The position numbers and the translations under genes are program-made. Shown in pieces: positions 15,628-24,366 of a stretch of 64,000 nucleotides of DNA. Under the pieces are notes generated by a model. It was not told the DNA's origin, ran no database searches, and was given only the letters and a program-made list of their open reading frames with translations. The DNA is from Candidatus Panguiarchaeum symbiosum (GTDB taxonomy: Archaea; Asgardarchaeota; Njordarchaeia; Njordarchaeales; Panguiarchaeaceae). Each line of letters begins with the position of its first letter. The stretch's first letter is position 1. Location: contig JANJXX010000001.1 in the NCBI GenBank assembly GCA_024720975.1, positions 250,811 to 314,810 of the forward strand, written 5' to 3'.

Positions 15628-16797
15628 ATGATTGATATTTTGGGTGATATTCAAGTGCTAGAAGCATTTGAAGATGCCTTTATAACGTTCACTGACGCCG
15701 GAGAACGCATGCTAAAATATGCTTTAGATCAAGCTGAAATTCTCCTCAAGATTAGAAGCTTGCTATTAGAAGCCCGACAAAATAATAGAAGAGTTCACAC
15801 GGTAGGAATGGGTAGATCTGGACTCTGTGGTAAATTCCTCGCTGAATTACTAAAACTCAGACGTGTAAAATCTTCTGTTATTGGCACCACGTTAGCAAAG
15901 CCGGTCAATAATGGCGATGTTGTTTTTGCAATCTCTGGAAGCGGATGGACTAAGACCACGACCCTCTATACTGAGTTATGCCTAGAGAGAGGAGCTACTG
16001 TTATCGCATTCACTGCAACTAAAGGATCGAAACTGGACAGACTATCTGACTATTCGTTGTACCTGCTTGGAAAACCTCTACCGACGTCTACAGACTACAT
16101 TGCAAGAAAAATCTCTGGAGATTACAGATCACCACTTGCGCCCATGGGATCTATATCCGAGTTTTCCACACTTCTTGTTTCCGCCGGGATAGCTAATATG
16201 ATTGACTCTGAGGAACCTATAGAAGAATTTAAAAGGACATTGACAACGATAATCAATGTAGCAAAAAGCTCGTTAAGCAAACTACTGATTCATAGAGATA
16301 ACCTAAATAGACTAATAGCTTATTACGAAGTTGCTAAGAAAAAAAACCATTCATGCTTCTTTGGCGGTATGGGTCTTTTAAGTTACATCAGTGATATCAT
16401 ATCCATAAGATTCCAACACCTTGGAATAGACGTTAGCGATATCTCGGATTGGATCCTACGAAAGAAAGAAGACGTTCTAACGATTCTTTCTGGATCCGGA
16501 GAAGCATCCATACTTAAAATCTTAGCAGAAGAAGGAAAACGGAGCGGAATGAAAATATTAAGCATCGTTGGAAATGATGAAAGCACTATAGCTAAGTTAT
16601 CTGACGCGTTCTTGTTGTTAGAGGATATCGAGGAGCGCAAGAAATACTTTGAACTTGGACGCGAGGAACTTGGACGTTTCATACCCGCTTTTGAAATTTC
16701 ATGCTTCATACTGTACGAAAGCATTATCGCCGAACTAGCAAATAGATTCGGTATCACAGAAGAAGCTATGAAAGAAATGCACGCAAACATTGAATAG
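15628..16797 (+). CDS. Tandem SIS-domain protein, fused duplicate of 6-phospho-3-hexuloisomerase type
   Basis: Two SIS sugar-isomerase domains lie in tandem. The first (about 30-205) has the VGMGRSGLCGKFLAE phosphosugar loop and AISGSGWTKTT. The second (about 230-389) has FGGMGLLSYISDI, ILSGSGEASI and a closing AELANRFGITEEAMKEMHANIE that matches the C-terminal helix with catalytic His of 6-phospho-3-hexuloisomerases. Those enzymes are normally single-domain, about 190 residues, and oligomeric; they serve ribose-5-phosphate synthesis in archaea. The first half keeps the GRSG loop and the second the His tail. It is divergent from the THUMP gene. Confidence 0.75.
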   Translation: MIDILGDIQVLEAFEDAFITFTDAGERMLKYALDQAEILLKIRSLLLEARQNNRRVHTVGMGRSGLCGKFLAELLKLRRVKSSVIGTTLAKPVNNGDVVFAISGSGWTKTTTLYTELCLERGATVIAFTATKGSKLDRLSDYSLYLLGKPLPTSTDYIARKISGDYRSPLAPMGSISEFSTLLVSAGIANMIDSEEPIEEFKRTLTTIINVAKSSLSKLLIHRDNLNRLIAYYEVAKKKNHSCFFGGMGLLSYISDIISIRFQHLGIDVSDISDWILRKKEDVLTILSGSGEASILKILAEEGKRSGMKILSIVGNDESTIAKLSDAFLLLEDIEERKKYFELGREELGRFIPAFEISCFILYESIIAELANRFGITEEAMKEMHANIE

Positions 16798-16839
16798 GTG
16801 AATATGAGGTAATAGAACCATACTTTCTAGGAGAATAAA

Positions 16840-17493
16840 TTATAAGAGGCGATACAATTTTCTTAGTGCGTCGTACGTCGCGTACACAAAGCTAATTGCT
16901 GTTCTAGTCCTACCAAAGCTTTTAGTCCAACAATCTTGCACTCCAGCAAGCTCGAGAACACGCTTCGCGGCTTCTCCAGCAACAAGACCTGTTCCTCTAG
17001 GTGCTGGCAGTAAATGAATCCTTACGCTTCCACACTCACCAACGATTTTAAATGGAACTGAATGTGGCATATTACAGCGACATTCCCAACTACCACAACC
17101 CCTCATTATTGGTATTAGGTTCTTTTTCGCATTAGTTATTGCCTCTTGTATTGAAAAGCGCATTTCTGGGTTTCCGCCTTTTCCAACACCAACTAACCCA
17201 TCTTTATTACCAATAACTGCAACAGTCCTAAAGCTAAATCTTCTTCCGCTGTCGGTCATTCGTGCTGTTACAATAACGTTCAAAATGTAGCCATAAATTT
17301 TATCTCCAACGAACCAATCTACTATTTCAGGCTCTGGTATGCTGCTAGTGTAGTAAAGTAATTCCTGTATAGTCCCAATTTTACCCTCTTTTACAAGCTT
17401 GCCAATTGTTGTTCGCGGCTTCCAAAATTCTTCTAATTCTTCCCGGGGCCTTACTATAGATTCTGGAGGTACTTCCCTAACTTTTATAACCAT
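16840..17493 (-). CDS. rps5: 30S ribosomal protein uS5 (S5)
   Basis: Small-subunit protein at the mRNA entry channel. Visible: KIYGYILNVIVTARMTDSGRRFSFRTVAVIGNKDGLVGVGKGGNPEMRFSIQEAITNAKKNLIPI, then GCGSWECRC and the RIHLLPAPRGTGLVAGEAAKRVLELAGVQDCWTKSFGRTRT signature. 217 residues is typical. It is the last gene of eL32-eL19-uL18-uS5, separated from uL18 by three bases. uL30 and uL15, which usually follow, are absent. Confidence 0.96.
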   Translation of the reverse strand: MVIKVREVPPESIVRPREELEEFWKPRTTIGKLVKEGKIGTIQELLYYTSSIPEPEIVDWFVGDKIYGYILNVIVTARMTDSGRRFSFRTVAVIGNKDGLVGVGKGGNPEMRFSIQEAITNAKKNLIPIMRGCGSWECRCNMPHSVPFKIVGECGSVRIHLLPAPRGTGLVAGEAAKRVLELAGVQDCWTKSFGRTRTAISFVYATYDALRKLYRLL

Positions 17494-17496
17494 CCT

Positions 17497-18126
17497 TCAT
17501 TCACCTACTCTTTTGATCCAGTCGGGTAGGCTGGTATTGTATTCCTTCGCTATTTTACTCAATACTTCAATGAAATTATTAGTTATTTCTTCTGGCCTAA
17601 TACCATTAGCTAGATAAAAACTAAACTGTCTGTCATAACGTTTAGGGTCTTTTTCCTTAAGTCTCCTAGAAAATTCAGCTATATGCTTTCCAACTATACG
17701 CTCAGCTGATGGAAGTATGTCTGGGTCATATGGAATCTGCACTCCAGAGTCTATGAGTCCCTTGAGAGCAGCATAAAGCCTATTACCTCTAGTAGATCTT
17801 TGAGGACCTATATCTAGTATCGCTTCGTTGATATTAGCTTTTCTAGCTTTCAGACCCGCTAAGAATCCTGTTAGATATGCTGCAGGCACATTACCACAGC
17901 TGTATTTCCAACCGTACCTTCTTAATTCAGACGAGTGTGTATAAGATAGAGTTCTATCACCTAGTATCGCTCCCTCAGCGAATTGAACGATGACATTTCT
18001 GAGACTTTTTCTTACTACTGCTCTAATTTTCCTGGAGAGCAACATTTTATATCGGGCGCGATAGTCAGTTTTGCCTTCTCTTCTTCGCCGCCATGGAACT
18101 TTGTACGCTTTTCCGAACTTCTTCAT
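17497..18126 (-). CDS. rpl18: 50S ribosomal protein uL18 (L18)
   Basis: 5S rRNA-binding protein. The archaeal form shows VPWRRRREGKTDYRARYKMLLSRKIRAVVRKSLRNVIVQ, SSELRRYGWKYSCGNVPAAYLTGFLAGLKA and DIGPQRSTRGNRLYAALKGLIDSGVQIPYDPDILPS. Its ATG overlaps the eL19 stop (ATGA), indicating coupling. 209 residues is normal. Confidence 0.96.
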   Translation of the reverse strand: MKKFGKAYKVPWRRRREGKTDYRARYKMLLSRKIRAVVRKSLRNVIVQFAEGAILGDRTLSYTHSSELRRYGWKYSCGNVPAAYLTGFLAGLKARKANINEAILDIGPQRSTRGNRLYAALKGLIDSGVQIPYDPDILPSAERIVGKHIAEFSRRLKEKDPKRYDRQFSFYLANGIRPEEITNNFIEVLSKIAKEYNTSLPDWIKRVGE

Positions 18127-18632
18127 TTCTCACCACCATACTTTATGAGAATTTCCTCCTTCCAATTTTCTGGTATTGGTTTGGTGTTGAGCTTACGTTC
18201 TAATATGTAGCTAATGACATGACCTTTACTCTTAAATGTTCCAGCTTTCGCAAGTCTGCGAAGATAATTGTATGTTTTTGGAGTTATTATTCCGGCGAGT
18301 TTCAATGCTCTTAGCGTGCGCCTAATTGCTCTTATTTTGGTAACCCAAATGTACGACCCGCCTGCGCGGACATAGTAGGAACCCTTTCTTTTTCCAGGGC
18401 CTCTTCTACGCCCTTTTCTTCGTTTTTCTGCCAACTTGTTGGCTCTAATATGACTAGTTCCTTCAATTGGACGCTTCCAGATTTTTCTCTCTTTTATTAA
18501 CTTTCTTATCTCCTCGCTTGTAACCGCAGAAGAAACAATGTCAGTGGCATCAGGATCTATCCAAACTCTATTAATTCCACATTTTAGAATTCTAGCCGCT
18601 ACTCGTCTTTGTAGGATAAGCTTTCTTGTCAT
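18123..18632 (-). CDS. rpl19e: 50S ribosomal protein eL19 (L19e)
   Basis: Archaeal/eukaryotic eL19. The N-terminal LILQRRVAARILKCGINRVWIDP, the basic RRKGRRRGPGKRKGS loop and the later WVTKIRAIRRTLRALKLAGIITPKTYNYLRRLAKAGTFKSKGH are diagnostic. The ATG at 18632 (MTRKLILQ) gives the family start; the frame opens five codons earlier. It overlaps uL18 by four bases and lies about 38 bases after eL32. Confidence 0.96.
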   Translation of the reverse strand: MTRKLILQRRVAARILKCGINRVWIDPDATDIVSSAVTSEEIRKLIKERKIWKRPIEGTSHIRANKLAEKRRKGRRRGPGKRKGSYYVRAGGSYIWVTKIRAIRRTLRALKLAGIITPKTYNYLRRLAKAGTFKSKGHVISYILERKLNTKPIPENWKEEILIKYGGEK

Positions 18633-18670
18633 AGAAATCCCCAACAAGCTTTTTATCTATTCCCTTCCAA

Positions 18671-19207
18671 CTAGGAGCCTCCAGATTCACTAGTAGTTTT
18701 TCTCTCGGACTCGGTTTTGGGTCTTTCTTCAGCTTCTATTTCCTCAACAAGTTTTTCGAGTTTTTCTTCTAATGGTTGGGGAGGAGTCTCAAGACGCATC
18801 TCGGGCGGTTTTCTTGGATTAAGAATGTGAATACCAAAATTTTTAGCAAATTGAATGATTTGCAATCGTTTTCTCTGGCCCACACTGGATGCTATTCTCG
18901 CTGCTTCCGTAGCTGGATCTATTATAAATAAGTCCTCCACTCGACGTACTAGAACTTCTCTTCTACCTGATGGGTGAAGGTATCTAACGAGTTTAGGAGC
19001 GCGGTATCCAACTTTCACCTTAGGTGGGTAGCCTTTGTATTGTAGTCTAACTTTATTATCCCGTCCTTTAGGATACCTCCAGGAATCATCCAGTTTCGTC
19101 CAACGCCAAGATAAGTACCGTCGGAATTCTTTGCGATTTCTTTTCCTTACCTTAAGCAATCTACGTATTTCTCGTACTTGAGTTTCGTTCAACTCTTTCA
19201 ATGCCAT
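18671..19207 (-). CDS. rpl32e: 50S ribosomal protein eL32 (L32e)
   Basis: Archaeal/eukaryotic eL32. The conserved core is FRRYLSWRWTKLDDSWRYPKGRDNKVRLQYKGYPPKVKVGYRAPKLVRYLHPSGRREVLVRRVEDL, residues about 28-92. A longer-than-usual acidic tail (about 40 residues ending in Glu/Ser-rich sequence) follows. It is the first gene of the eL32-eL19-uL18-uS5 block; uL6, which usually precedes it, is absent. A TATA-like TTCGTTATAAATTG lies on the minus strand at about 19250-19262. Confidence 0.95.
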   Translation of the reverse strand: MALKELNETQVREIRRLLKVRKRNRKEFRRYLSWRWTKLDDSWRYPKGRDNKVRLQYKGYPPKVKVGYRAPKLVRYLHPSGRREVLVRRVEDLFIIDPATEAARIASSVGQRKRLQIIQFAKNFGIHILNPRKPPEMRLETPPQPLEEKLEKLVEEIEAEERPKTESERKTTSESGGS

Positions 19208-19283
19208 TAGCTACACCACCAGGATCAAGTAACCTTAGATGAACCTTAGACAATTTATAACGAAACAATAAATTAGGATATTA

Positions 19284-19295
19284 GATATTTTATCC
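19284..19295 (+). promoter_or_regulatory. TATA-like element for the RNase P RNA gene
   Basis: The AT-rich GATATTTTATCC stretch lies about 15-25 bases before the first paired base of RNase P RNA, roughly where an archaeal TATA box is expected. The purine-rich segment just upstream (GATATTAGATA) could be part of a BRE-TATA unit. Assigned by position and composition only. Confidence 0.35.
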
Positions 19296-19302
19296 TTATC
19301 TT

Positions 19303-19641
19303 GGGGGGAGCTTAGGCCTAGCGGGTTTCCATTTCATGGTGGAAAGTCCCCCGCCCCAAATTCAGGCAGGGCGGCGCAAGCCGCGGAGGAGAAATCCTCC
19401 GTAAGGGCAACAGAAACGACACGTCCTCCTGCAGATGCCAATGCGGCAGCGAAGGGCATGGCAACATGCCCGAGTTAACCTGCCGAGAATGCAGGAGGGA
19501 ACGATGAAACGAGGCCCTCCCTGAGGGGCTAAGGAATGAACCGTCGGCTGTGAAGCCTGAGCCGACGCGGACCGCTTAGTCTGATCCCGCTAGGGTATCA
19601 AACCCGAAACAAAAGGGGGCTTATGGGCCTAGGCTCCTCCC
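19303..19641 (+). ncRNA. rnpB: RNase P RNA (archaeal type A)
   Basis: Catalytic RNA that removes 5' leaders from pre-tRNAs. The ends pair as a long P1 helix (GGGGGAGCTTAGGCC at 19304 with GGCCTAGGCTCCTCCC near 19627-19641). Conserved regions appear in order: GGAAAGTCC (CR I, 19341-19349), AAGGGCAACAGAAACGA (CR II/III, about 19403-19419) and ACAAAAGGGGGCTTAT (CR V, about 19609-19624). About 339 nt fits an archaeal type A RNA. It ends only 14 bases before a tRNA-Arg gene on the same strand. Confidence 0.95.
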
Positions 19642-19655
19642 AACATCTGAGTACT

Positions 19656-19730
19656 GGGCCCGTGGCGTAGTCAGGATATCGCGCGGGCTTTCGGAGCCCG
19701 GGGTCGCGGGTTCAAATCCCGCCGGGCCCA
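19656..19730 (+). tRNA. tRNA-Arg (TCG), immediately downstream of RNase P RNA
   Basis: A 75-nt cloverleaf without intron: acceptor GGGCCCG/CGGGCCC, D-arm GCGT-AGTCAGGATA-TCGC, anticodon stem CGGGC/GCCCG with loop TTTCGGA (anticodon TCG), T-arm GCGGG-TTCAAAT-CCCGC, discriminator A. The 14-base gap to the RNase P RNA suggests a dicistronic transcript in which RNase P cleavage at the tRNA 5' end would also free the 3' end of its own RNA subunit. Confidence 0.95.
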
Positions 19731-19801
19731 ATTCGCTCTGTAATTCTAGTAGGGTCCGAGATCTTGGTACTCTGGCTCAGAAATTCTAAGAAACATGCTA
19801 A

Positions 19802-21022
19802 TCAAGGTTGCGCCAACACGCAAGCTAATTCTTGGTATATCTCCGCAAAAAGGGGATCTTTGAGTAGGATATCCTCGATGACTTCCACCGGTATCTCTAA
19901 TTTGATTATTCGCGTACGTCCGTGTCTGCCAAACGAAACTATTGTTGAACTTATTATTCCAAGTGTCTCTAACTCTGCCAGGTAATCGTTAATTCTTCTG
20001 AGAGTTATAGGCTGCCTTCCTATCTGTGAGAGTAGCCAATCATAAGTCTGTTTTATCCTACCTGTTACTATCTTACTACTCGTCTTGGACAGTCCTGCTA
20101 TTCCCAGTAATAAAAGTTGCTGATTTGGCGGAAGAGTTAATATAACCTCCTTTATTATATTTCTCTCTACCTCTTCAGATGCCTGCATTACGTGATCCAC
20201 TGCAACTTTTGAATCACCCTTTCTCTCTGCAATCTCCCCCGCTACTCGAAGCAAATCTATGGCTTTTCTAGCATCACCATCTCTGGCTGCCACTGCTGCA
20301 GCATATCTTATTGCTTCGTCATCTATTACTCCCTCCCAGAAGGCTAACTTTGCTCTCTGCAGTAATATACCATACAGCTGGTCCTGTGTGTATGGTTGAA
20401 AGATTATAGTTTCCTCCGACAAACTTGAGAGAACCCTAGCATCTAGATATTCCCTAAAGCGTACATCATTTGTAATGCCAATTAACGATATTTTCGATTT
20501 TGCAAGTTCGGAGTTCAGTCGCGTGAATTGATAAAGAATATCGTCCCCAGAATATTTAACCAGCCAGTCTACTTCATCAAAAACAACAAGGAAAAACATG
20601 TAATTTTCCTCTAGTCTTTTCATAATCAAAGAAAGAATTACATCTGGAGGAAGCCCCGTTTTAGAAATTTTAAGCTCAAGGTCTGTGGCTATTTTTACGA
20701 GTGCGCGATAATTGGTGCGATAGAACCGGCAATTCACGTACGAATAGCCGAAAGGAACCTTAGCTTCGTCTGTTTTTTCCTTTAGCTTTCTCAGAACTAG
20801 CTGTGTAACTGCTGTTTTACCAGTGCCTACAGGACCATACTCAAAAATGTTACTGGGTCGCGTCCCCTTGAGTATATTTACTAAAATATCGGCAAGTTTT
20901 AATATTTCCTTCTCTCTGTAGGGGAGATCATCTGGAACGTAGTCTACAGATAGGTACCTTTTGTCCTTAAATACGCTTCTTCTACTAAGTGCTTGCTCAA
21001 GAAATTTGTCTAATAGACTCAT
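19802..21022 (-). CDS. cdc6: Orc1/Cdc6 replication initiator
   Basis: AAA+ origin-binding protein. Walker A is GPVGTGKTAV (63-72), Walker B LVVFDEVDWL (about 143-152), and sensor segments GITNDVRF and DGDARKAIDLLRVAGEIAE follow. A C-terminal winged helix spans about residues 310-395 (TGRIKQTYDWLLSQIGRQPITLRRINDYLAELETLGII). 406 residues is typical. Many archaeal cdc6 genes lie beside an origin; the 250-base divergent spacer to the PIN-ATPase gene has no ORB-like repeat that I can recognise. Confidence 0.95.
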   Translation of the reverse strand: MSLLDKFLEQALSRRSVFKDKRYLSVDYVPDDLPYREKEILKLADILVNILKGTRPSNIFEYGPVGTGKTAVTQLVLRKLKEKTDEAKVPFGYSYVNCRFYRTNYRALVKIATDLELKISKTGLPPDVILSLIMKRLEENYMFFLVVFDEVDWLVKYSGDDILYQFTRLNSELAKSKISLIGITNDVRFREYLDARVLSSLSEETIIFQPYTQDQLYGILLQRAKLAFWEGVIDDEAIRYAAAVAARDGDARKAIDLLRVAGEIAERKGDSKVAVDHVMQASEEVERNIIKEVILTLPPNQQLLLLGIAGLSKTSSKIVTGRIKQTYDWLLSQIGRQPITLRRINDYLAELETLGIISSTIVSFGRHGRTRIIKLEIPVEVIEDILLKDPLFAEIYQELACVLAQP

Positions 21023-21050
21023 CTTTACGAGGACCCACTAGACTTGTGCG

Positions 21051-21057
21051 TATATAG
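21051..21057 (-). promoter_or_regulatory. TATA box of cdc6
   Basis: On the minus strand CTCTATATACGC places a TATA core about 29 bases before the cdc6 ATG. That spacing implies transcription starts at or within a few bases of the start codon, so the mRNA is probably leaderless; no ribosome-binding site is seen before the ATG. Confidence 0.5.
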
Positions 21058-21164
21058 AGCTCCTGAGGAAGCTTAAACAAGAAGGCATTACCTATACAAT
21101 ACATCTGAAATACACGATAATGCATACGCTAGGACAACTGTTCAGACTACTAGAATAATTAGGA

Positions 21165-21182
21165 AAAGCAAACTTTTGCTTT
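21165..21182. repeat. Perfect 8-bp inverted repeat in the cdc6/PIN-ATPase spacer
   Basis: AAAGCAAA and TTTGCTTT face each other with two bases between, midway in the divergent spacer. It could be an operator, a duplex-unwinding or initiator site, or chance in AT-rich DNA. No second copy was noticed nearby. Confidence 0.4.
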
Positions 21183-21269
21183 ATCTTCAGGCAGTTGTCA
21201 TTTTTAAATTCATCCAATAAATTTTTTGCAAATTTTGTACCTGTTGGCTGCATTGTAGCGGGCTGGATT

Positions 21270-22880
21270 ATGGAACCTCGCAAAAAATACGTCATTGACA
21301 TAAGTCTTATAACGTCAGGAGGTTTGGAAACGGAAACCACACAGGAGTTGGCGAAGGACAATGCTACCTTTTATGTTCACTCCTTAATAATACGAAAACT
21401 AAAAAATATGGCCGACGAAGGTCTAGACGAGGGTCGCATAGGTATTTCGCTACTCGAAAACTTCGGGAAAAAAGCTCGACTTGAATTTGAATTCTCCGAT
21501 GTTCCCGACAGAGTTTCCATCACTGAAGCAATTTTAGAGCTCGCAATGCGACTATCTGCCACTGTATTAACTAGTGATGAAAACGTCCACAAGTTATGCA
21601 GGGGTTTCAAAATAGACTCTATTCTAATAAAGAAAGATGTTGATATCAATACGTTGAAACTCCTACAATTCTTTGATGATGAAACATTGAGCATTCATTT
21701 AAAAGAGAAATGCAAGCCATTTCGAAAGAAGGGGGTGCCTGGAAATTGGGTGTTTGAAGAAATACGTGACAATCCTATTACGGCGGATGAACTAAGAGAA
21801 TTAATAAGAGAAGTTATAGAGGCTGCAAAAATTCATCCTGGAAGTTTCATCGAGATTGAAAGACCTGGCAGTACAATAATTCAATTGAGGGATCTCAGAA
21901 TAGTGATAACAAGACCTCCGTTCTCCGATGGCCTTGAAATAACCGCTGTTAGGCCTGTGAGAAGACTACATCTAGAGGACTATCATCTTCCGGAAAAACT
22001 GATTCGAAGACTTGAGCTTCGAGCCGAGGGAATTCTGATTTCTGGCAGTCCTGGTGCCGGAAAAACTACTTTTGCGCAGGCTTTAGCAGAGTTTTATCGC
22101 AGAAAGGGTAAAATAATAAAAACTATAGAAGCACCGCGAGACATGCAGCTAAGTGAGGATATAACTCAATACTCAAAAAGCTATGGAACACCAGAGGAAC
22201 TCCATGACATTCTTTTGCTCTCTAGACCTGATTATTGCATATTCGACGAAATACGCAATCCGGAGGATATAGAACTATTCTCTGACCTTAGGCTCGCCGG
22301 TATAGGCATGGTTGGTGTTATTCACTCAACGACGGCTATAGACGCCATACAACGATTTATAGGCAAGGTAGAACTCGGGATGATACCTAGCATTATTGAC
22401 ACAGTAATCCATATGAAGCATGGCCAAATTGAAAGGGTCCTAGCTTTGAGAACAATGGTTAAAATTCCGCACGGGTTAACAAGTGAAGATCTAGCTCGTC
22501 CTGTGGTCGTAGTTTACGACTTCCTCTCAGGTAGACCTCTTTTTGAGATTTATACATTTGGAGAGAGAACGTTCGTGGTACCTATTTCAAGGGAGGCTAG
22601 TAGAGAAATTTATGGTGAATCTATGGAAGGAGCTTTAGAAGCCCCAACCCAGGAGGGGCTGATATTTACATTAAGAGAAACCAAACGCGCATATATATTT
22701 GACTTCGGAAAGAAATACGGATCCAAACACGTGGTTGGTTACGCTGGATCGAAAATCATCGCGAGAGGCGTAACATCAAGAAGTGGCAAGTTAGTAGTTT
22801 CTAAAAGATCTCATTCAGGCAGAGCAATCGAAGAAGCTCTAAGCGCCGGGGAAGAGCTTAAGTTTTATATGGGACAATAG
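21270..22880 (+). CDS. PIN domain - PilT-type ATPase - KH protein (PINA family)
   Basis: Archaeal PINA-type protein; Sulfolobus members are Holliday-junction migrating ATPases. An N-terminal PIN domain (about 1-130: YVIDISLITSGGLE, later LSATVLTSDENV) is followed by a PilT/VirB11-like ATPase with Walker A ISGSPGAGKTTFAQA (about 257-271) and Walker B DYCIFDEIRNPEDIELF. A C-terminal KH-like basic region (HVVGYAGSKIIARGVTSRSGKLVVSKRS) closes it. The frame is open from 21195, but ATG 21270 gives the conserved start. It is divergent from cdc6, consistent with DNA-related work. Confidence 0.88.
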   Translation: MEPRKKYVIDISLITSGGLETETTQELAKDNATFYVHSLIIRKLKNMADEGLDEGRIGISLLENFGKKARLEFEFSDVPDRVSITEAILELAMRLSATVLTSDENVHKLCRGFKIDSILIKKDVDINTLKLLQFFDDETLSIHLKEKCKPFRKKGVPGNWVFEEIRDNPITADELRELIREVIEAAKIHPGSFIEIERPGSTIIQLRDLRIVITRPPFSDGLEITAVRPVRRLHLEDYHLPEKLIRRLELRAEGILISGSPGAGKTTFAQALAEFYRRKGKIIKTIEAPRDMQLSEDITQYSKSYGTPEELHDILLLSRPDYCIFDEIRNPEDIELFSDLRLAGIGMVGVIHSTTAIDAIQRFIGKVELGMIPSIIDTVIHMKHGQIERVLALRTMVKIPHGLTSEDLARPVVVVYDFLSGRPLFEIYTFGERTFVVPISREASREIYGESMEGALEAPTQEGLIFTLRETKRAYIFDFGKKYGSKHVVGYAGSKIIARGVTSRSGKLVVSKRSHSGRAIEEALSAGEELKFYMGQ

Positions 22881-22905
22881 TAGTTGGCTAAGTATTATTT
22901 CATTT

Positions 22906-24366
22906 TTATTCATCAATATAATTCAAAATCTCACGCCTTATTACAAGACTATACATGTCTTGGAGCATTTCCTCCTCCCTAGCGACCTCCAGCATTTTGC
23001 TAGGTGAATCGATTATTTCGAAGGAAGTAAATGATGGTTCAATCTTAATGGTCTTCACGTATTCTTCAAGAAAGTCACTCAGCAAAACTGACTCGTCCAC
23101 TAAAAAAACAATTCTTTGACCCTCAATCCATGGTCCAGCAATGGATCTGCCACGATATTTTCGAATAAATGACAATATGTTTTCAGTGCTAGCGCTTGTT
23201 GGAGGGCCACTAACTATTCTAGGAGTAGGCGTCGCATGAAATCTTGTCTCAATTAGAATTATCATTGAATTCTTCCCTTCGCTTATTCCCAGAAAAATTG
23301 GGGAGAACTCACTGCGTTCTAGTACATTTTTAATCTTATGCATAATTCTAAGCGCCTGTCCCCAGTACACGTCTGGCGGTACGTTACTCCTCCTTAGAAC
23401 TAACATACATAATTTTCTCCTGGAAATCTCGCTTATGATAGACTCATCTTTGGGTAAGTCCGGAGCTTTCGGGAAGAAGAACTTACTACTCGGTTTTGCT
23501 AGGAATAGTTTGGATAACAACTGAAATCGACATATGGTCTCCCTCCTTAGCGCATTCGTTACATTCCTATTCCTATCTACTGGATCTACGAGTATGAATG
23601 AGTGGTTGAATTTCTTAAACGCATCCTCAGGAGACCAGGTGCGCGTTAAATCGATAAGTATTCTTTTCTTTCTTGACAATTCCTTTACAGCCTGTAGGAA
23701 TGAGCCATAATATATTATCAGTAACTCACAGGCGTACCCAGAGAAGCCGCCAACTTTTATCTCTGCGCCGTATACTCCTATTCCTTTTAAAAACCCTTTG
23801 AGCAACCTAACCTCATTTCTTAGATCATCGTTAAGCATTGATCGCACATAACGTGTATGGTAGGGCGTTCTATCAACTGCGGATATTATTTTTTCTGGGT
23901 GGGATTCAAATGCCGGTACGATATCAACCTCATAGCCTTCAATCCATACGTGTAAATATGGATGCTCAGCGTACCTCATTTGGCTACGAAGATCGAGTTC
24001 TCTCATAACCTTCATTACAAGATCTTCAAGCATACCTTTATATTCATATTCACTAGTAGGCGGTGGCGGCAGTAGAATGAATATATCAAAATCCACGGAT
24101 CCAGAGATCCAAGTACCTCTAGCAACAGATCCCTCGATTTCAACTGATGCTTGAATTTCGAGCTTTCTTAATGCTTCCTCAACCTTTAATTTAATTTTCT
24201 CGGCTAGCTCTCTTACTCGCTTATCCTCCTCATCTGATGGTACTATTCTATGAAGAACTTCAAGAAGTGTATTAACGAGGTCTTCTCTACCTTCTTCGCG
24301 TGCTATCCTTATTGATGGAAGCTCTAGGAATCTTTTTTGAGCTCCAGATGGTTCACCATGGAACAT
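22906..24366 (-). CDS. cca: Archaeal CCA-adding enzyme (class I tRNA nucleotidyltransferase)
   Basis: Adds CCA to tRNA 3' ends. The nucleotidyltransferase signature is IEGSVARGTWISGSVDFDIFI (GS at 79-80; catalytic D92 and D94), with the third carboxylate in EGYEVDIVPAF. Further conserved segments include TPYHTRYV, RLLKGFLKGIGVYGAEIKVGGFSGYACELLI and WSPEDAF. 486 residues is slightly longer than usual. It overlaps carS by 14 bases at the end of a four-gene operon. Nearly all tRNA genes here lack an encoded CCA, so the enzyme is needed. Confidence 0.95.
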   Translation of the reverse strand: MFHGEPSGAQKRFLELPSIRIAREEGREDLVNTLLEVLHRIVPSDEEDKRVRELAEKIKLKVEEALRKLEIQASVEIEGSVARGTWISGSVDFDIFILLPPPPTSEYEYKGMLEDLVMKVMRELDLRSQMRYAEHPYLHVWIEGYEVDIVPAFESHPEKIISAVDRTPYHTRYVRSMLNDDLRNEVRLLKGFLKGIGVYGAEIKVGGFSGYACELLIIYYGSFLQAVKELSRKKRILIDLTRTWSPEDAFKKFNHSFILVDPVDRNRNVTNALRRETICRFQLLSKLFLAKPSSKFFFPKAPDLPKDESIISEISRRKLCMLVLRRSNVPPDVYWGQALRIMHKIKNVLERSEFSPIFLGISEGKNSMIILIETRFHATPTPRIVSGPPTSASTENILSFIRKYRGRSIAGPWIEGQRIVFLVDESVLLSDFLEEYVKTIKIEPSFTSFEIIDSPSKMLEVAREEEMLQDMYSLVIRREILNYIDE

